A stretch of 64,000 nt of DNA from NCBI GenBank assembly GCA_039980455.1, contig JBDXCG010000004.1, positions 930,001-994,000 of the forward strand, given 5' to 3'. This DNA is from CALINF01 sp039980455 (GTDB lineage: Bacteria; Pseudomonadota; Gammaproteobacteria; Pseudomonadales; Halieaceae). Numbering within the stretch: the stretch's first letter is position 1; each line of letters begins with the position of its first letter. This document shows, piece after piece, positions 42,345 to 50,934 of the stretch. The notes below the pieces were generated by a model. It was not told the DNA's origin. It was given only the letters and a program-made list of their open reading frames with translations, and made no database searches. The position numbers and the translations under genes were made by a program.

Positions 42345-43322
42345 ATGAAAACAGCAATCACTGAATTATTTAATATTGAACACCCCATTATCCAAGGCGG
42401 CATGCACTATGTTGGCTTCGCGGAGCTGGCCGCTGCTGTGTCCAACGCGGGAGGGCTTGGCACCATAACCGGTCTCACCCAGAAAACGCCGGAGGATCTC
42501 GCCAACGAGATCGCCAAGTGTAATGACATGACAGATAAACCGTTTGCAGTGAATCTGACGTTCTTGCCAACGGTCAATGCGCCTGACTACCCCGGCTATA
42601 TCGACGCCATTATCAAGGGCGGTGTGAGAATTGTAGAAACCGCGGGGCGAAGCCCCGAGCAGTACATGCCCGCGATGAAGGACGCTGGAATCAAGGTGAT
42701 TCATAAGTGCACCTCGGTACGCCATTCCCTCAAAGCGCAGAATATTGGATGTGACGCCGTGTCGGTTGATGGCTTTGAGTGTGGCGGGCATCCGGGCGAA
42801 GACGACATTCCCAATATGATCTTATTGCCGCGTGCGGCAGATGAGCTGGAGATTCCTTTTGTCGCATCTGGTGGAATGGCAGATGCACGCTCTCTTGTCG
42901 CCGCAATTTCGATGGGCGCTGAAGGGATGAATATGGGAACTCGCTTTATTGCGACCAAGGAAGCGCCGGTGCACGATAATGTGAAGGCGGCGATCGTTGC
43001 CGCTTCGGAATTGGACACACGCCTGGTGATGCGTCCGCTGCGCAATACAGAGCGCGTGCTGAATAACGACGCAGTCGAGAGAATTCTGCAAAAGGAGCAG
43101 GAACTGGGCAAAGATATCGAGTTTAAGGACATCATTGAGGAAGTAGCAGGTGTCTACCCGAAAATCATGATGGAAGGTGAGATGGAAATCGGTGCGTGGT
43201 CCTGTGGAATGGTGGCCGGATTGATTCACGATATTCCAACCTGCCAGGAGCTGGTCGATCGCATTATGACGGAGTCGGAGGAAATTATTACCAGCCGTCT
43301 CGCGAGCAAGCTCAGCGCCTGA
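42345..43322 (+). CDS. Nitronate monooxygenase / 2-nitropropane dioxygenase-like flavoprotein
   Basis: 325 residues of the FMN-dependent TIM barrel family: HPIIQGGMHYVGFAELAAAV at the N-terminus, GFECGGHPGEDDI at the flavin/active-site loop, and ASGGMADARSLVAAISMGAE with GTRFIATKEA for FMN phosphate. Members oxidise nitronates or act as enoyl-like reductases and NADH:quinone reductases. The gene sits just upstream of the acyl-CoA locus, where homologues are common, so a reductase role on unsaturated or ring acyl-CoAs is as likely as nitronate oxidation. Confidence 0.85.
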   Translation: MKTAITELFNIEHPIIQGGMHYVGFAELAAAVSNAGGLGTITGLTQKTPEDLANEIAKCNDMTDKPFAVNLTFLPTVNAPDYPGYIDAIIKGGVRIVETAGRSPEQYMPAMKDAGIKVIHKCTSVRHSLKAQNIGCDAVSVDGFECGGHPGEDDIPNMILLPRAADELEIPFVASGGMADARSLVAAISMGAEGMNMGTRFIATKEAPVHDNVKAAIVAASELDTRLVMRPLRNTERVLNNDAVERILQKEQELGKDIEFKDIIEEVAGVYPKIMMEGEMEIGAWSCGMVAGLIHDIPTCQELVDRIMTESEEIITSRLASKLSA

Positions 43323-43333
43323 TCAAGCTTAAG

Positions 43334-43369
43334 CTGCAGGATCAACGCCAATGCGCTTTGATCCTGCAG
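43334..43369 (+). terminator. Strong hairpin after the nitronate monooxygenase-like gene
   Basis: CTGCAGGATCAA and TTGATCCTGCAG form a perfect 12-bp stem with a 12-nt loop, 11 nt after the stop codon. The following bases (TGATTTG) are only weakly T-rich. Likely transcript end. Confidence 0.6.
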
Positions 43370-43531
43370 TGATTTGACCACCCGGGTGTAGTCGCACGAA
43401 CCCCTTGTCTCTGAGCCAGCCAGGCTCCCGACTGATATACCTATGGACTATCGTCCCTGCACTGATTAGCGATTGTCGCGACTTTGACTATCCTTGAGGC
43501 ACTCTGGCGACGATAGCGAGCCGGGTAATAC

Positions 43532-43560
43532 TTGAGAGACAGCAAAACATACTGTATGTT
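43532..43560 (+). promoter_or_regulatory. Promoter with palindromic operator, copy 1
   Basis: A -35 box TTGAGA (43532-43537), 17-bp spacer and -10 TATGTT (43555-43560). The palindrome AACATACTGTATGTT (43546-43560) overlaps the -10 box. The same promoter/operator layout, followed by the same CAAATCC, recurs at 49262-49290. It drives the acyl-CoA dehydrogenase operon starting at 43683, with an expected leader of about 115 nt. Confidence 0.7.
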
Positions 43561-43682
43561 CAAATCCCGATTTTGACGTTGCCGTCGATACCTATTGGGC
43601 TGCTGCTTAACCTGATAGATCCCCAGTGTCGTGCTGGGACGACCTGCGTCTAGAATTCTTTTAAACCAAAGAGGTATGTCCA

Positions 43683-44864
43683 GTGAGCGAGCTAGACCAA
43701 TTTCGCCAGGAAACCAGAACCTGGCTGGAAGCCAACTGCCCCGAACCAATGCGTCAGCCTGTCTCAGGCTTTGAAGACATTTACAACGGCGGGCGTATTC
43801 CCGAAATGGACCACCCAGACCAGAAAGTCTGGTGCGACCGAATGGCTGAAAAAGGCTGGACGGTACCCCATTGGCCCAAGGAGTACGGTGGCGGCGGTCT
43901 CAGTGCAGAGGAGGTCAAGGTGCTGAAGCAGGAAATGTCCCGGATTGGTGCACGCCAGGCGTTGGATAGCTTCGGCATCTCCATGCTTGGGCCAGCATTA
44001 CTGCAGTTTGGTACCGAGGAACAAAAACTGGAGCATCTCCCCCCCATTTGCCGCGGCGAGATACGTTGGTGTCAGGGCTATTCTGAGCCTAATGCAGGTT
44101 CTGACCTTGCCAGCTTGGCAACTCGCGCTGAAGACAAGGGCGACCACTACCTCATCAACGGCCAGAAAGTCTGGACATCGTATGCGGATAAGGCCGATTG
44201 GATTTTTTGTCTAGTGCGCACGGACAACACTGGCACCAAACACGAAGGTATCAGCTTTGTACTATTTGATATGGATCAGCCAGGTGTAGAGGCCCGTCCT
44301 ATCAAATTGATCAGCGGCTCTTCGCCATTTTGTGAAACGTTCTTCGACAACGCCCGCGCCGACAAGGTCAATCTGATTGGGGAAGAGGGCAAAGGTTGGA
44401 CCATTGCCAAATATCTGCTCACGCATGAGCGCGAAATGATCTCTGGAATGGGCGGCGCGCCCAAAAAATCATTGGGAGAGGCCGCCGTTGAAATGATGGG
44501 CGCTGATGAGCAGGGCCGACTGTCCAATGGCATTCTGCGGCAGAATCTCGCCCAGTATCAATTGGATACTGTTGCATTCGGCGCCACCATGGCGCGAATT
44601 GGCGACGAAGTGAAGTCAGGCCAGGGCTTAGGTCCAGCCTCGTCGATCTTCAAGTATTACGGTACCGAGCTGAACAAGCGACGCAACGAACTGAACCTGG
44701 CTGTCGGCGGTGAAGAAGCCCTCGGCTGGGAGGGTGAGGCCTATCGCGGTGGCCAAGTCGTGCGCGATTGGCTGCGCTCCAAAGGTAATTCGATCGAAGG
44801 GGGCACAACTGAGGTGCAACTGAACATTGTCTCCAAGCGTGTACTGGGTCTCCCGGACGCTTGA
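43683..44864 (+). CDS. Acyl-CoA dehydrogenase, subunit with complete active-site region
   Basis: 393 residues of the acyl-CoA dehydrogenase fold. CQGYSEPNAGSDLASLATRA is the FAD/substrate loop and the C-terminus IEGGTTEVQLNIVSKRVLGL holds the usual FAD-binding motif. It resembles FadE subunits that work as heteromers in steroid side-chain degradation. It introduces the alpha-beta double bond in an acyl-CoA. GTG start, preceded by AGAGG. A second dehydrogenase subunit gene follows 28 nt after the stop, which supports an alpha2-beta2 complex. Confidence 0.88.
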   Translation: MSELDQFRQETRTWLEANCPEPMRQPVSGFEDIYNGGRIPEMDHPDQKVWCDRMAEKGWTVPHWPKEYGGGGLSAEEVKVLKQEMSRIGARQALDSFGISMLGPALLQFGTEEQKLEHLPPICRGEIRWCQGYSEPNAGSDLASLATRAEDKGDHYLINGQKVWTSYADKADWIFCLVRTDNTGTKHEGISFVLFDMDQPGVEARPIKLISGSSPFCETFFDNARADKVNLIGEEGKGWTIAKYLLTHEREMISGMGGAPKKSLGEAAVEMMGADEQGRLSNGILRQNLAQYQLDTVAFGATMARIGDEVKSGQGLGPASSIFKYYGTELNKRRNELNLAVGGEEALGWEGEAYRGGQVVRDWLRSKGNSIEGGTTEVQLNIVSKRVLGLPDA

Positions 44865-44892
44865 GCTCATCGACGACATAAGGAATCTAGAA

Positions 44893-46032
44893 ATGGCATT
44901 GGTATTGAATGAAGAGCAGAGCATGCTCAAGGACGCAGCGGCAGGCTTCCTCGCGGAAAAAGCGACTGTGGCACACCTGCGTGAGCTGCGTGACAGCGGT
45001 AACGCTACCGGGTTTTCGCAGGACGTTTGGAAAGAGATGGCCGATATGGGCTGGGCTGGTATTGCCATCGATGAAGCATTTGGTGGCTTGGGGTATGGAT
45101 ACACCGGTTTGGGGTTGGTTCTGGAGCAGGTGGGACGAAATCTGTCAGCATCGCCCCTGCAATCATCCGTATTGATCGGTGCGACAATCATTGCTGAGCT
45201 GGGTGATCAGGCCCAAAAAGAACAGTTTCTGCCGGCAATAGCGTCCGGGCAGTCAATTGTAACGCTAGCACTGCAAGAAGGTGCGCACCATGCACCCACT
45301 CATATAGCAACAACGGCCGTCGCCGGTGGTGATGGCTACGTGCTCAACGGCAGCAAGCGGCTGGTATTGGATGCGCATGTGGCCGACACGTTCGTGGTTA
45401 TCGCTCGCACCAGTGGCGAGCCGGGCGATGCTGAGGGCCTGAGCGCGTTCATCGTCGATGCCAAGGCAGACGGTGTGGCTGTGGAGCAGCGCACGATGGT
45501 CGACAATCTCAATACAGGTGTAGTGACGCTGAACAATGTTTCAGTTGCCGCTGGTGCCTTGTTGGGCAGCGAAGCGGCGGCCGCCGCCGGCCTGAATCGT
45601 ACCCTGGATATAGCGAACATCGGTTTGGCGTCTGAACTGCTGGGTGTCTCTACCGAAGCGTTCGAGCGCACCGTGGAGTATCTCAAGGAGCGTAAGCAGT
45701 TTGGCCAAGTCATTGGTTCCTTTCAGGGCTTGCAGCATCGTGCCGCTGAGTTGTTTGCTGAGCTGGAGCTCGCCCGCTCTATTGTCTTGAAAGCATTGCA
45801 GGCGATTGATAGCGGTGACGAGTCGCTACCTGTGCTCGCTAGTGCGGCCAAGGCCAAGCTCTGTGAGGTTGCACAGCGTGCAACTAATGAAGGCGTACAG
45901 ATGCATGGCGGCATTGGTATGACCGACGAGCATGAGATTGGATTTTTCATCAAACGCGCCCGTGCTGCACAACACACATTTGGCGATTACAACTATCACC
46001 TGGATCGGTTTGCGTCTTTGAACGGATTCTGA
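44893..46032 (+). CDS. Acyl-CoA dehydrogenase, partner subunit
   Basis: 379 residues from the ATG at 44893, which AAGGA precedes; an in-frame GTG further upstream would overlap the previous gene. It has the dehydrogenase fold (GGLGYGYTGLGLVLEQVGRN, LKERKQFGQVIGSFQGLQHR, MHGGIGMTDEHEIGFFIKRA). The usual FAD/substrate loop (Y.xxEPxAGSD) reads LALQEGAHHAP and the C-terminal EGTxE motif is absent. It is therefore likely the non-catalytic half of a heteromer with the previous subunit. This reading is an inference from missing motifs. Confidence 0.85.
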   Translation: MALVLNEEQSMLKDAAAGFLAEKATVAHLRELRDSGNATGFSQDVWKEMADMGWAGIAIDEAFGGLGYGYTGLGLVLEQVGRNLSASPLQSSVLIGATIIAELGDQAQKEQFLPAIASGQSIVTLALQEGAHHAPTHIATTAVAGGDGYVLNGSKRLVLDAHVADTFVVIARTSGEPGDAEGLSAFIVDAKADGVAVEQRTMVDNLNTGVVTLNNVSVAAGALLGSEAAAAAGLNRTLDIANIGLASELLGVSTEAFERTVEYLKERKQFGQVIGSFQGLQHRAAELFAELELARSIVLKALQAIDSGDESLPVLASAAKAKLCEVAQRATNEGVQMHGGIGMTDEHEIGFFIKRARAAQHTFGDYNYHLDRFASLNGF

Positions 46033-46059
46033 TTTTACGCAACGGGAAATGATAAAAAT

Positions 46060-47763
46060 ATGAATCCTGAACTCGAAGCATTCGACAAAATCGTGGCTGG
46101 CATGACGGCCCCGGGACAATCATTTGAGCTGAACACCGTTGATATCGATGGTGTCACCTATCGCAACTACAAAGCGCTACCAGACAACCTGAACGCGTAT
46201 TTCCAGTTTATGCTGGGGCATGCAGACAAAGATTTCGCGGTGTATCTGGATCAGCGCTATACCTATGGTCAGGCCTACCAGACGGCCTGTGAAATAGGTG
46301 CCGCATTGGTAGAACATTATGGCGTGGCCAAAGGCGATCGCGTGGCCATATTGAGCCGCAACAACCCCCAGTGGATGATGGCGTTTATCGCGTGTCTGTC
46401 TGTGGGCGCGGTTGCAGTTCCTATGAACGCCTGGTGGACTACCGAGGAGCTCGACTACGGCTTTGAAGACAGCGGCAGTACGGTGGTGTTTGCCGACCGC
46501 CAACGCGCTGAGCGATTGGAGCCGATAGCGGACAAGCATGGCCTGAAGGTCATCGCGATAGATGACTGCAGCAGCTTGTCGATAGAGTCCACCCCTTTCG
46601 CCGACCTGGTCAAGAAATATGAAGGCGCGGCTATGCCGGCCGTTGAGGTCGTGGCTGATGATCATGCCACGATCATGTATACCTCGGGCTCAACTGGACA
46701 TCCCAAGGGTGCATTGTCGTCACACCGGGGCATCCTGTCAGCGCTCTTTAGCTGGATGCTGATGGGAACCGCAAGCAAGATGGCACAGCCGGCGGACGAG
46801 AACGCCGTTAAGCTTCCGCCTTCCGGGTTGCTCGCCATCCCGCTATTTCACTGCACCGCCAGTCACTCGGCGTTCATGCTGTCGATCATCGTTGGACGCA
46901 AGCTGGTGATCATGCACAAGTGGGACGCAGAAGAGGCGCTGCGCTTGATCGAGCAAGAAAAGATCACCTGGTTTACCGGTGTGCCTACGATGTCTGCTGA
47001 GCTGCAAGCGGCTGCAGAAACATCAGATCGCGATATCTCCTCACTGGCAGAAGTCTTTTCCGGCGGCGCAGCAAGACCCCCGGATCAGGTAGAGAAGCTG
47101 GCCGGAACCTTCAAAAAATCAGCGCCTGGTATCGGCTACGGGCTGACGGAGACCAACGCCTTGGGTGCGGTGAACAGCGGTGCTTTTTACGTTGCTAACC
47201 CCCACAGTACCGGTAGGGCTGTTCCTGCGATTACCGATTTCTGCGTGATGGATGAAGCCGGTGCTGTGTTGGCAACCGGCGAGCGTGGCGAGCTGTGTGT
47301 TAAAACGCCCGCGAATGTATTGGGTTATTGGAACAAGCCCGAAGCGACTGCCGAGGCGTTTGTTGATGGATGGTTCCATACCGGCGACGTGGCGTACATG
47401 GATGATGAGGGATACATCTATATAGTCGATCGGATCAAGGAAATAATTATTCGAGGGGGGGAGAATATCAGCTGCATTGAGGTTGAGGCGGCAATCTACT
47501 CTCATCCCGCTGTGATGGAAGCGGCCGTGTTTGGATTGCCTGATGAGCGACTGGGGGAAATCGTTGGTACTGCGGTGGTCCTTAAGCCAGGGGCGAGCCT
47601 CACAACAGAGGAGCTGCATGCGTTTCTCGGCGAACATCTGGCGTCGTTCAAAATACCTGCTCATGTTTGGTTCAGGGACGAGCAGTTACCAAGAATCGCC
47701 TCCGGCAAGATTTTCAAACGGGAGTTGAAGGCGCAATACAGTGAAGCACTGGCTGCAGCCTGA
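46060..47763 (+). CDS. Acyl-CoA ligase (AMP-forming, FadD-type)
   Basis: 567 residues of the ANL superfamily: P-loop-like motif TIMYTSGSTGHPKGALSSHR, YGLTETNALGAV, the TGDVAYMDDEGYIYIVDRIK hinge and the C-terminal Lys in RIASGKIFKRELK. It activates a carboxylic acid with ATP and CoA so that the neighbouring dehydrogenases can act. It lies 27 nt after the second dehydrogenase subunit, in the same operon. The chain length or ring type of the substrate cannot be read. Confidence 0.92.
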   Translation: MNPELEAFDKIVAGMTAPGQSFELNTVDIDGVTYRNYKALPDNLNAYFQFMLGHADKDFAVYLDQRYTYGQAYQTACEIGAALVEHYGVAKGDRVAILSRNNPQWMMAFIACLSVGAVAVPMNAWWTTEELDYGFEDSGSTVVFADRQRAERLEPIADKHGLKVIAIDDCSSLSIESTPFADLVKKYEGAAMPAVEVVADDHATIMYTSGSTGHPKGALSSHRGILSALFSWMLMGTASKMAQPADENAVKLPPSGLLAIPLFHCTASHSAFMLSIIVGRKLVIMHKWDAEEALRLIEQEKITWFTGVPTMSAELQAAAETSDRDISSLAEVFSGGAARPPDQVEKLAGTFKKSAPGIGYGLTETNALGAVNSGAFYVANPHSTGRAVPAITDFCVMDEAGAVLATGERGELCVKTPANVLGYWNKPEATAEAFVDGWFHTGDVAYMDDEGYIYIVDRIKEIIIRGGENISCIEVEAAIYSHPAVMEAAVFGLPDERLGEIVGTAVVLKPGASLTTEELHAFLGEHLASFKIPAHVWFRDEQLPRIASGKIFKRELKAQYSEALAAA

Positions 47764-47848
47764 TCCACCTTTAAGAGTGTCCTGGTCTGCCTGAAGCAGC
47801 ACAGGACATCTATGAACTTAATTTGAATAGACAGTGAGAGAGTAAACG

Positions 47849-49111
47849 ATGGATTCAACAATGGATTTGGGTGTCAGCAAGAACGTAGCGCCACTTCTCG
47901 AGGAAGTGAAGCAGTTCATTAAGAGCGAGATCGCACCGGTGGAAGGTGAGTATTTTGACGAAATCGGTGTGGGTGATCGTTGGGCCTTCACTGAGCGTCA
48001 AACTGAGATCATGGAAGCCTGCAAGGAGAAGTCAAAAGCGAAGGGCCTGTGGAACTTCTTTCTGACTGATGGCGATTCCGGGTCTGGCCTGAATACGGTT
48101 GAATACGCCCACCTGGCGGAAGAGATGGGCAAATCGCACATGGCGGCTGAGGTGTTCAACTGCGCCGCGCCCGATACTGGCAATATGGAGGTGCTACACA
48201 AATACGGTAGCGAAGAGCAGAAAGAGACGTGGCTGAAGCCATTGATGAACGGAGAGATTCGCTCTGCTTATGCCATGACCGAGCCCAAGGTGGCTTCCTC
48301 GGACGCAACCAATATCAGCACGCACGCCGAGCTTGATGGTGATGAGTGGGTGATCAACGGTGAGAAGCACTACGTATCTGGCGCTGGCGATCCTCGCTGC
48401 AAGATCATGATCGTGATGGTCAAGACCGATCCGGACGCGGCTAAACACAAGCAGCAGTCACAGATTCTGGTACCGATGGACGCGCCGGGTTTTGAAAACA
48501 TTCGCCCCATGAATGTATTTGCCATGGATGATGCACCTCATGGGCATATGCATCAGCGTTTTGACAATGTCCGTGTACCCAAGGAGAACGTCATCCTGGG
48601 AGCAGGCCGTGGCTTTGAGATTTCGCAGGGTCGCCTCGGGCCAGGCCGTATCCACCATTGCATGCGTGCAATCGGTGCGGCTGAGAAAGCGCTGCAGCTA
48701 ATGTGTGAGCGTGCCGTTTCGCGTACCGCCTTCGGCAAGCCGCTGGCCAGACTCGGGGGCAACATCGATATCGTTGCCAACGCCCGTATGGATATCGAAC
48801 AAGCGCGTCTGCTCACATTGAAAACAGCCTGGATGATGGACAATGTGGACCCCAAGGAAGCGCGCATCTGGATCTCTATGATCAAGACCGCCGTGCCTAA
48901 TGTCTCCATCCGTATTGTGGATCAAGCGATTCAGATGTTCGGTGCTCTGGGTGTGTCTCAGGATACGCCGTTGGCCAACATGTACTGCGCTCAGCGCACG
49001 CTGCGACTGGCTGATGGCCCCGATGAAGTACACCGCATGGTGGTGGGCCGTAATGAGTTCAAAAAGTACATGGAAGTCAATGACGTCAATGCCACTTTCC
49101 GCGATGGCTGA
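47849..49111 (+). CDS. Acyl-CoA dehydrogenase (ACAD11-like)
   Basis: 420 residues. It carries SAYAMTEPKVASSDATNIST as the substrate/FAD loop, VISGAG-like VSGAGDPRCKIMIVMVKTDP, RTAFGKPLARLGGNIDIVAN, and LRLADGPDEVHRMVVGRNEF at the C-terminus, the ADGPDEVH pattern of the ACAD10/11 branch. It probably acts on another chain length or on branched or 4-hydroxy-type acyl-CoAs in the same pathway. An intrinsic terminator follows about 65 nt after its stop, so it is the last gene of the first transcription unit. Confidence 0.9.
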   Translation: MDSTMDLGVSKNVAPLLEEVKQFIKSEIAPVEGEYFDEIGVGDRWAFTERQTEIMEACKEKSKAKGLWNFFLTDGDSGSGLNTVEYAHLAEEMGKSHMAAEVFNCAAPDTGNMEVLHKYGSEEQKETWLKPLMNGEIRSAYAMTEPKVASSDATNISTHAELDGDEWVINGEKHYVSGAGDPRCKIMIVMVKTDPDAAKHKQQSQILVPMDAPGFENIRPMNVFAMDDAPHGHMHQRFDNVRVPKENVILGAGRGFEISQGRLGPGRIHHCMRAIGAAEKALQLMCERAVSRTAFGKPLARLGGNIDIVANARMDIEQARLLTLKTAWMMDNVDPKEARIWISMIKTAVPNVSIRIVDQAIQMFGALGVSQDTPLANMYCAQRTLRLADGPDEVHRMVVGRNEFKKYMEVNDVNATFRDG

Positions 49112-49176
49112 TAGCCCCGTAACCCGCGTGGGCATTGAGCTAAGCGCAGGGTGAGAGGCGTGAAAGGTAGTTGAAG

Positions 49177-49203
49177 AAGACCAGCCATCGGCTGGTCTTT
49201 TTT
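49177..49203 (+). terminator. Intrinsic terminator
   Basis: AAGACCAGCC, loop ATC, GGCTGGTCTT, then T-run to 49203. A 10-bp GC-rich stem with a uridine tract, a textbook Rho-independent terminator ending the first acyl-CoA operon. Confidence 0.92.
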
Positions 49204-49261
49204 ATCTGCGGTGTTAGAGGATGTAGGCCTGAGCTGCGGTGATGGGCTGGCAGAAAAATAC

Positions 49262-49290
49262 TTGAATGATAAAAATACATACTGTATGTT
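49262..49290 (+). promoter_or_regulatory. Promoter with palindromic operator, copy 2
   Basis: A -35 box TTGAAT (49262-49267), 17-bp spacer, -10 TATGTT (49285-49290), with ACATACTGTATGT (49277-49289) over the -10. It matches copy 1 in spacing, palindrome and flanking CAAATCC. It lies 59 nt after the terminator and drives the MaoC-SDR-thiolase genes. The rest of 49112-49457 holds no gene. Confidence 0.7.
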
Positions 49291-49457
49291 CAAATCCGTT
49301 TTTATAGGCAGTGTCAGCGGTCATTTCCACCTTAGTTTATGCCGATCAGATCGTTCGTGCGGGTGGATAGCGAGTACTCGAGTGTTAAATCGAAGAAAGT
49401 GAAACGTTGAACTACACTGTGAGAGTTTTTATCGATGCCAATTGAGAGGAGCCCCCA

Positions 49458-49922
49458 ATGGCCGTAGTTGTTGTTCCCAAAGACCAGATGGTCGACCAGA
49501 AAGGTACCAAGTTTGAGCCCAGCGAGTGGATCACCATCGGGCAGGACAGGATCAACACCTTTGCGGACTGTACCGAAGATCATCAGTTTATTCATATCGA
49601 TGAGGAAAAGGCTGCACAGACACCGTTTGGCGGCACGATCGCTCATGGACTGCTGACATTATCAATGTTGCCTAAACTCGTTGAGGACTGCGGTGTGTAT
49701 CCAGAGAACCTCATGATGGGTGTTAACTACGGTTTCGATAAGGTACGTTTTCTCGCCCCTGTTCGTGCCGGCAAGCGGATACGTGCGCACGTGGAGATTC
49801 TCGACGTAGACCGTAAGGATGACAGTCGCTTTTTGGTCAAGCAGAAAATCTCGGTTGAAATCGAGGGTGAGGAAACGCCAGCGCTCGTCGCTGAGTGGAT
49901 CAACATGTTTTTCGCGGGCTAA
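49458..49922 (+). CDS. MaoC-family (R)-enoyl-CoA hydratase
   Basis: 154 residues with the hot-dog fold hydratase motif FADCTEDHQFIHIDEEKAAQ, in which Asp and His form the catalytic dyad, and the FGGTIAHGLLTLSML segment. It adds water to enoyl-CoA to give the (R)-3-hydroxyacyl-CoA. The following SDR is of the (R)-hydroxyacyl-CoA dehydrogenase type, so the stereochemistry matches. First gene after the second palindromic promoter; GAGGAG precedes the ATG. Confidence 0.92.
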   Translation: MAVVVVPKDQMVDQKGTKFEPSEWITIGQDRINTFADCTEDHQFIHIDEEKAAQTPFGGTIAHGLLTLSMLPKLVEDCGVYPENLMMGVNYGFDKVRFLAPVRAGKRIRAHVEILDVDRKDDSRFLVKQKISVEIEGEETPALVAEWINMFFAG

Positions 49923-49966
49923 GCCCCATCCAATAGATACGTAAAAGTGTTAGAGGAAACTGAACA

Positions 49967-50887
49967 ATGACAATCCGTTATGACGGTAAAGTCGCCATCG
50001 TTACTGGCGCAGGGCAGGGACTGGGTCGCAGTCACGCCATTGAATTGGCCAAGCGCGGTGCCAAGGTTGTGATCAACGACTTGGGTGGCGCAAAAGATGG
50101 TACCGGTGGCTCTAGTGATGCCGCTTTAGCCGTAGTGGCTGAAATTGAAGCGCTCGGCGGCGAGGCGATGGCCAATGGTGCGAACGTAGCCAAGTACGAT
50201 GAAGTTGAAGCCATGGTGAAATCCACGATGGACAAATGGGGCCGCGTCGACATCCTGATCAATAATGCAGGTATCTTGCGCGACAAGAGCTTTTCTAAAG
50301 GTACATTGGATGATTTCAAGCTAGTGCTCGATGTGCATCTGATGGGAACCGTAAACTGCACCAAGGCCGTGTGGGACATTATGCGCGAGCAAGCCTACGG
50401 TCGTATTGTTGTCACCACATCGTCCTCGGGTCTGTACGGCAACTTTGGTCAGACCAACTACGGTGCTGCAAAGCTTGGCGTAATCGGTCTGATGAATACG
50501 CTGGTGCAGGAAGGGGCAAAGTACGACATTCGCGTAAATGGTCTGGCGCCCACAGCGGGCACACGCATGACCGAAGGCCTGATCCCCGAAAAAGCGTTCG
50601 ACCTGCTTACACCTGAAACAGTAACGCCGGGCGTTCTGTATCTGGTAAGCGAAGACGCGCCAAACAAGACAATTCTTTGCGCCGGTGCAGGCGCTTACGC
50701 CGTGTCCAAGATTGTCGAAACAGACGGTGCATGGCTGCCGGTTGAAGAGCAGACACCTGAAGGCATTGCAGCTCATTGGGATCAGATTACGGCTGTTGAA
50801 GGGGAAAAAGTACCTACGGCAGGTTTTGAACAAACGATCAAGTTTACCGGCAAGGCCGCAGCTGGCCTGGGTATTTCACTAGACTAA
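49967..50887 (+). CDS. SDR (3R)-hydroxyacyl-CoA dehydrogenase, HSD17B4-like
   Basis: 306 residues of the short-chain dehydrogenase family: VTGAGQGLGRSHAIELAKRG, INDLGG with GTGGSS insert, LINNAGILRDKSF, and the YGAAKLGVIGL active site. The insert after NDLGG and the RDKSF stretch are typical of the peroxisomal multifunctional enzyme 2 dehydrogenase domain. It oxidises (R)-3-hydroxyacyl-CoA with NAD+. The usual C-terminal hydratase domain is a separate gene here, just upstream. Confidence 0.92.
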   Translation: MTIRYDGKVAIVTGAGQGLGRSHAIELAKRGAKVVINDLGGAKDGTGGSSDAALAVVAEIEALGGEAMANGANVAKYDEVEAMVKSTMDKWGRVDILINNAGILRDKSFSKGTLDDFKLVLDVHLMGTVNCTKAVWDIMREQAYGRIVVTTSSSGLYGNFGQTNYGAAKLGVIGLMNTLVQEGAKYDIRVNGLAPTAGTRMTEGLIPEKAFDLLTPETVTPGVLYLVSEDAPNKTILCAGAGAYAVSKIVETDGAWLPVEEQTPEGIAAHWDQITAVEGEKVPTAGFEQTIKFTGKAAAGLGISLD

Positions 50888-50934
50888 AAGATTACTGACA
50901 GCCTGCGTAACAGCGCGGGCAAAGGAGATAGAAA

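Larger units (their letters stand above)
43323..43682. other. 360-bp intergenic region with terminator-like hairpin and promoter
   Basis: The gap between the nitronate monooxygenase-like gene and the first acyl-CoA dehydrogenase. It holds the 12-bp stem hairpin at 43334-43369 and the palindromic promoter at 43532-43560. The stretch between them has no gene that I can see. Confidence 0.6.

Noticed and set aside
43546..43566. LexA/SOS box reading of the ACTGTATG palindrome
   Set aside because: The CTGT half is not followed by ACAG at the LexA spacing in either copy, and the downstream genes are catabolic.
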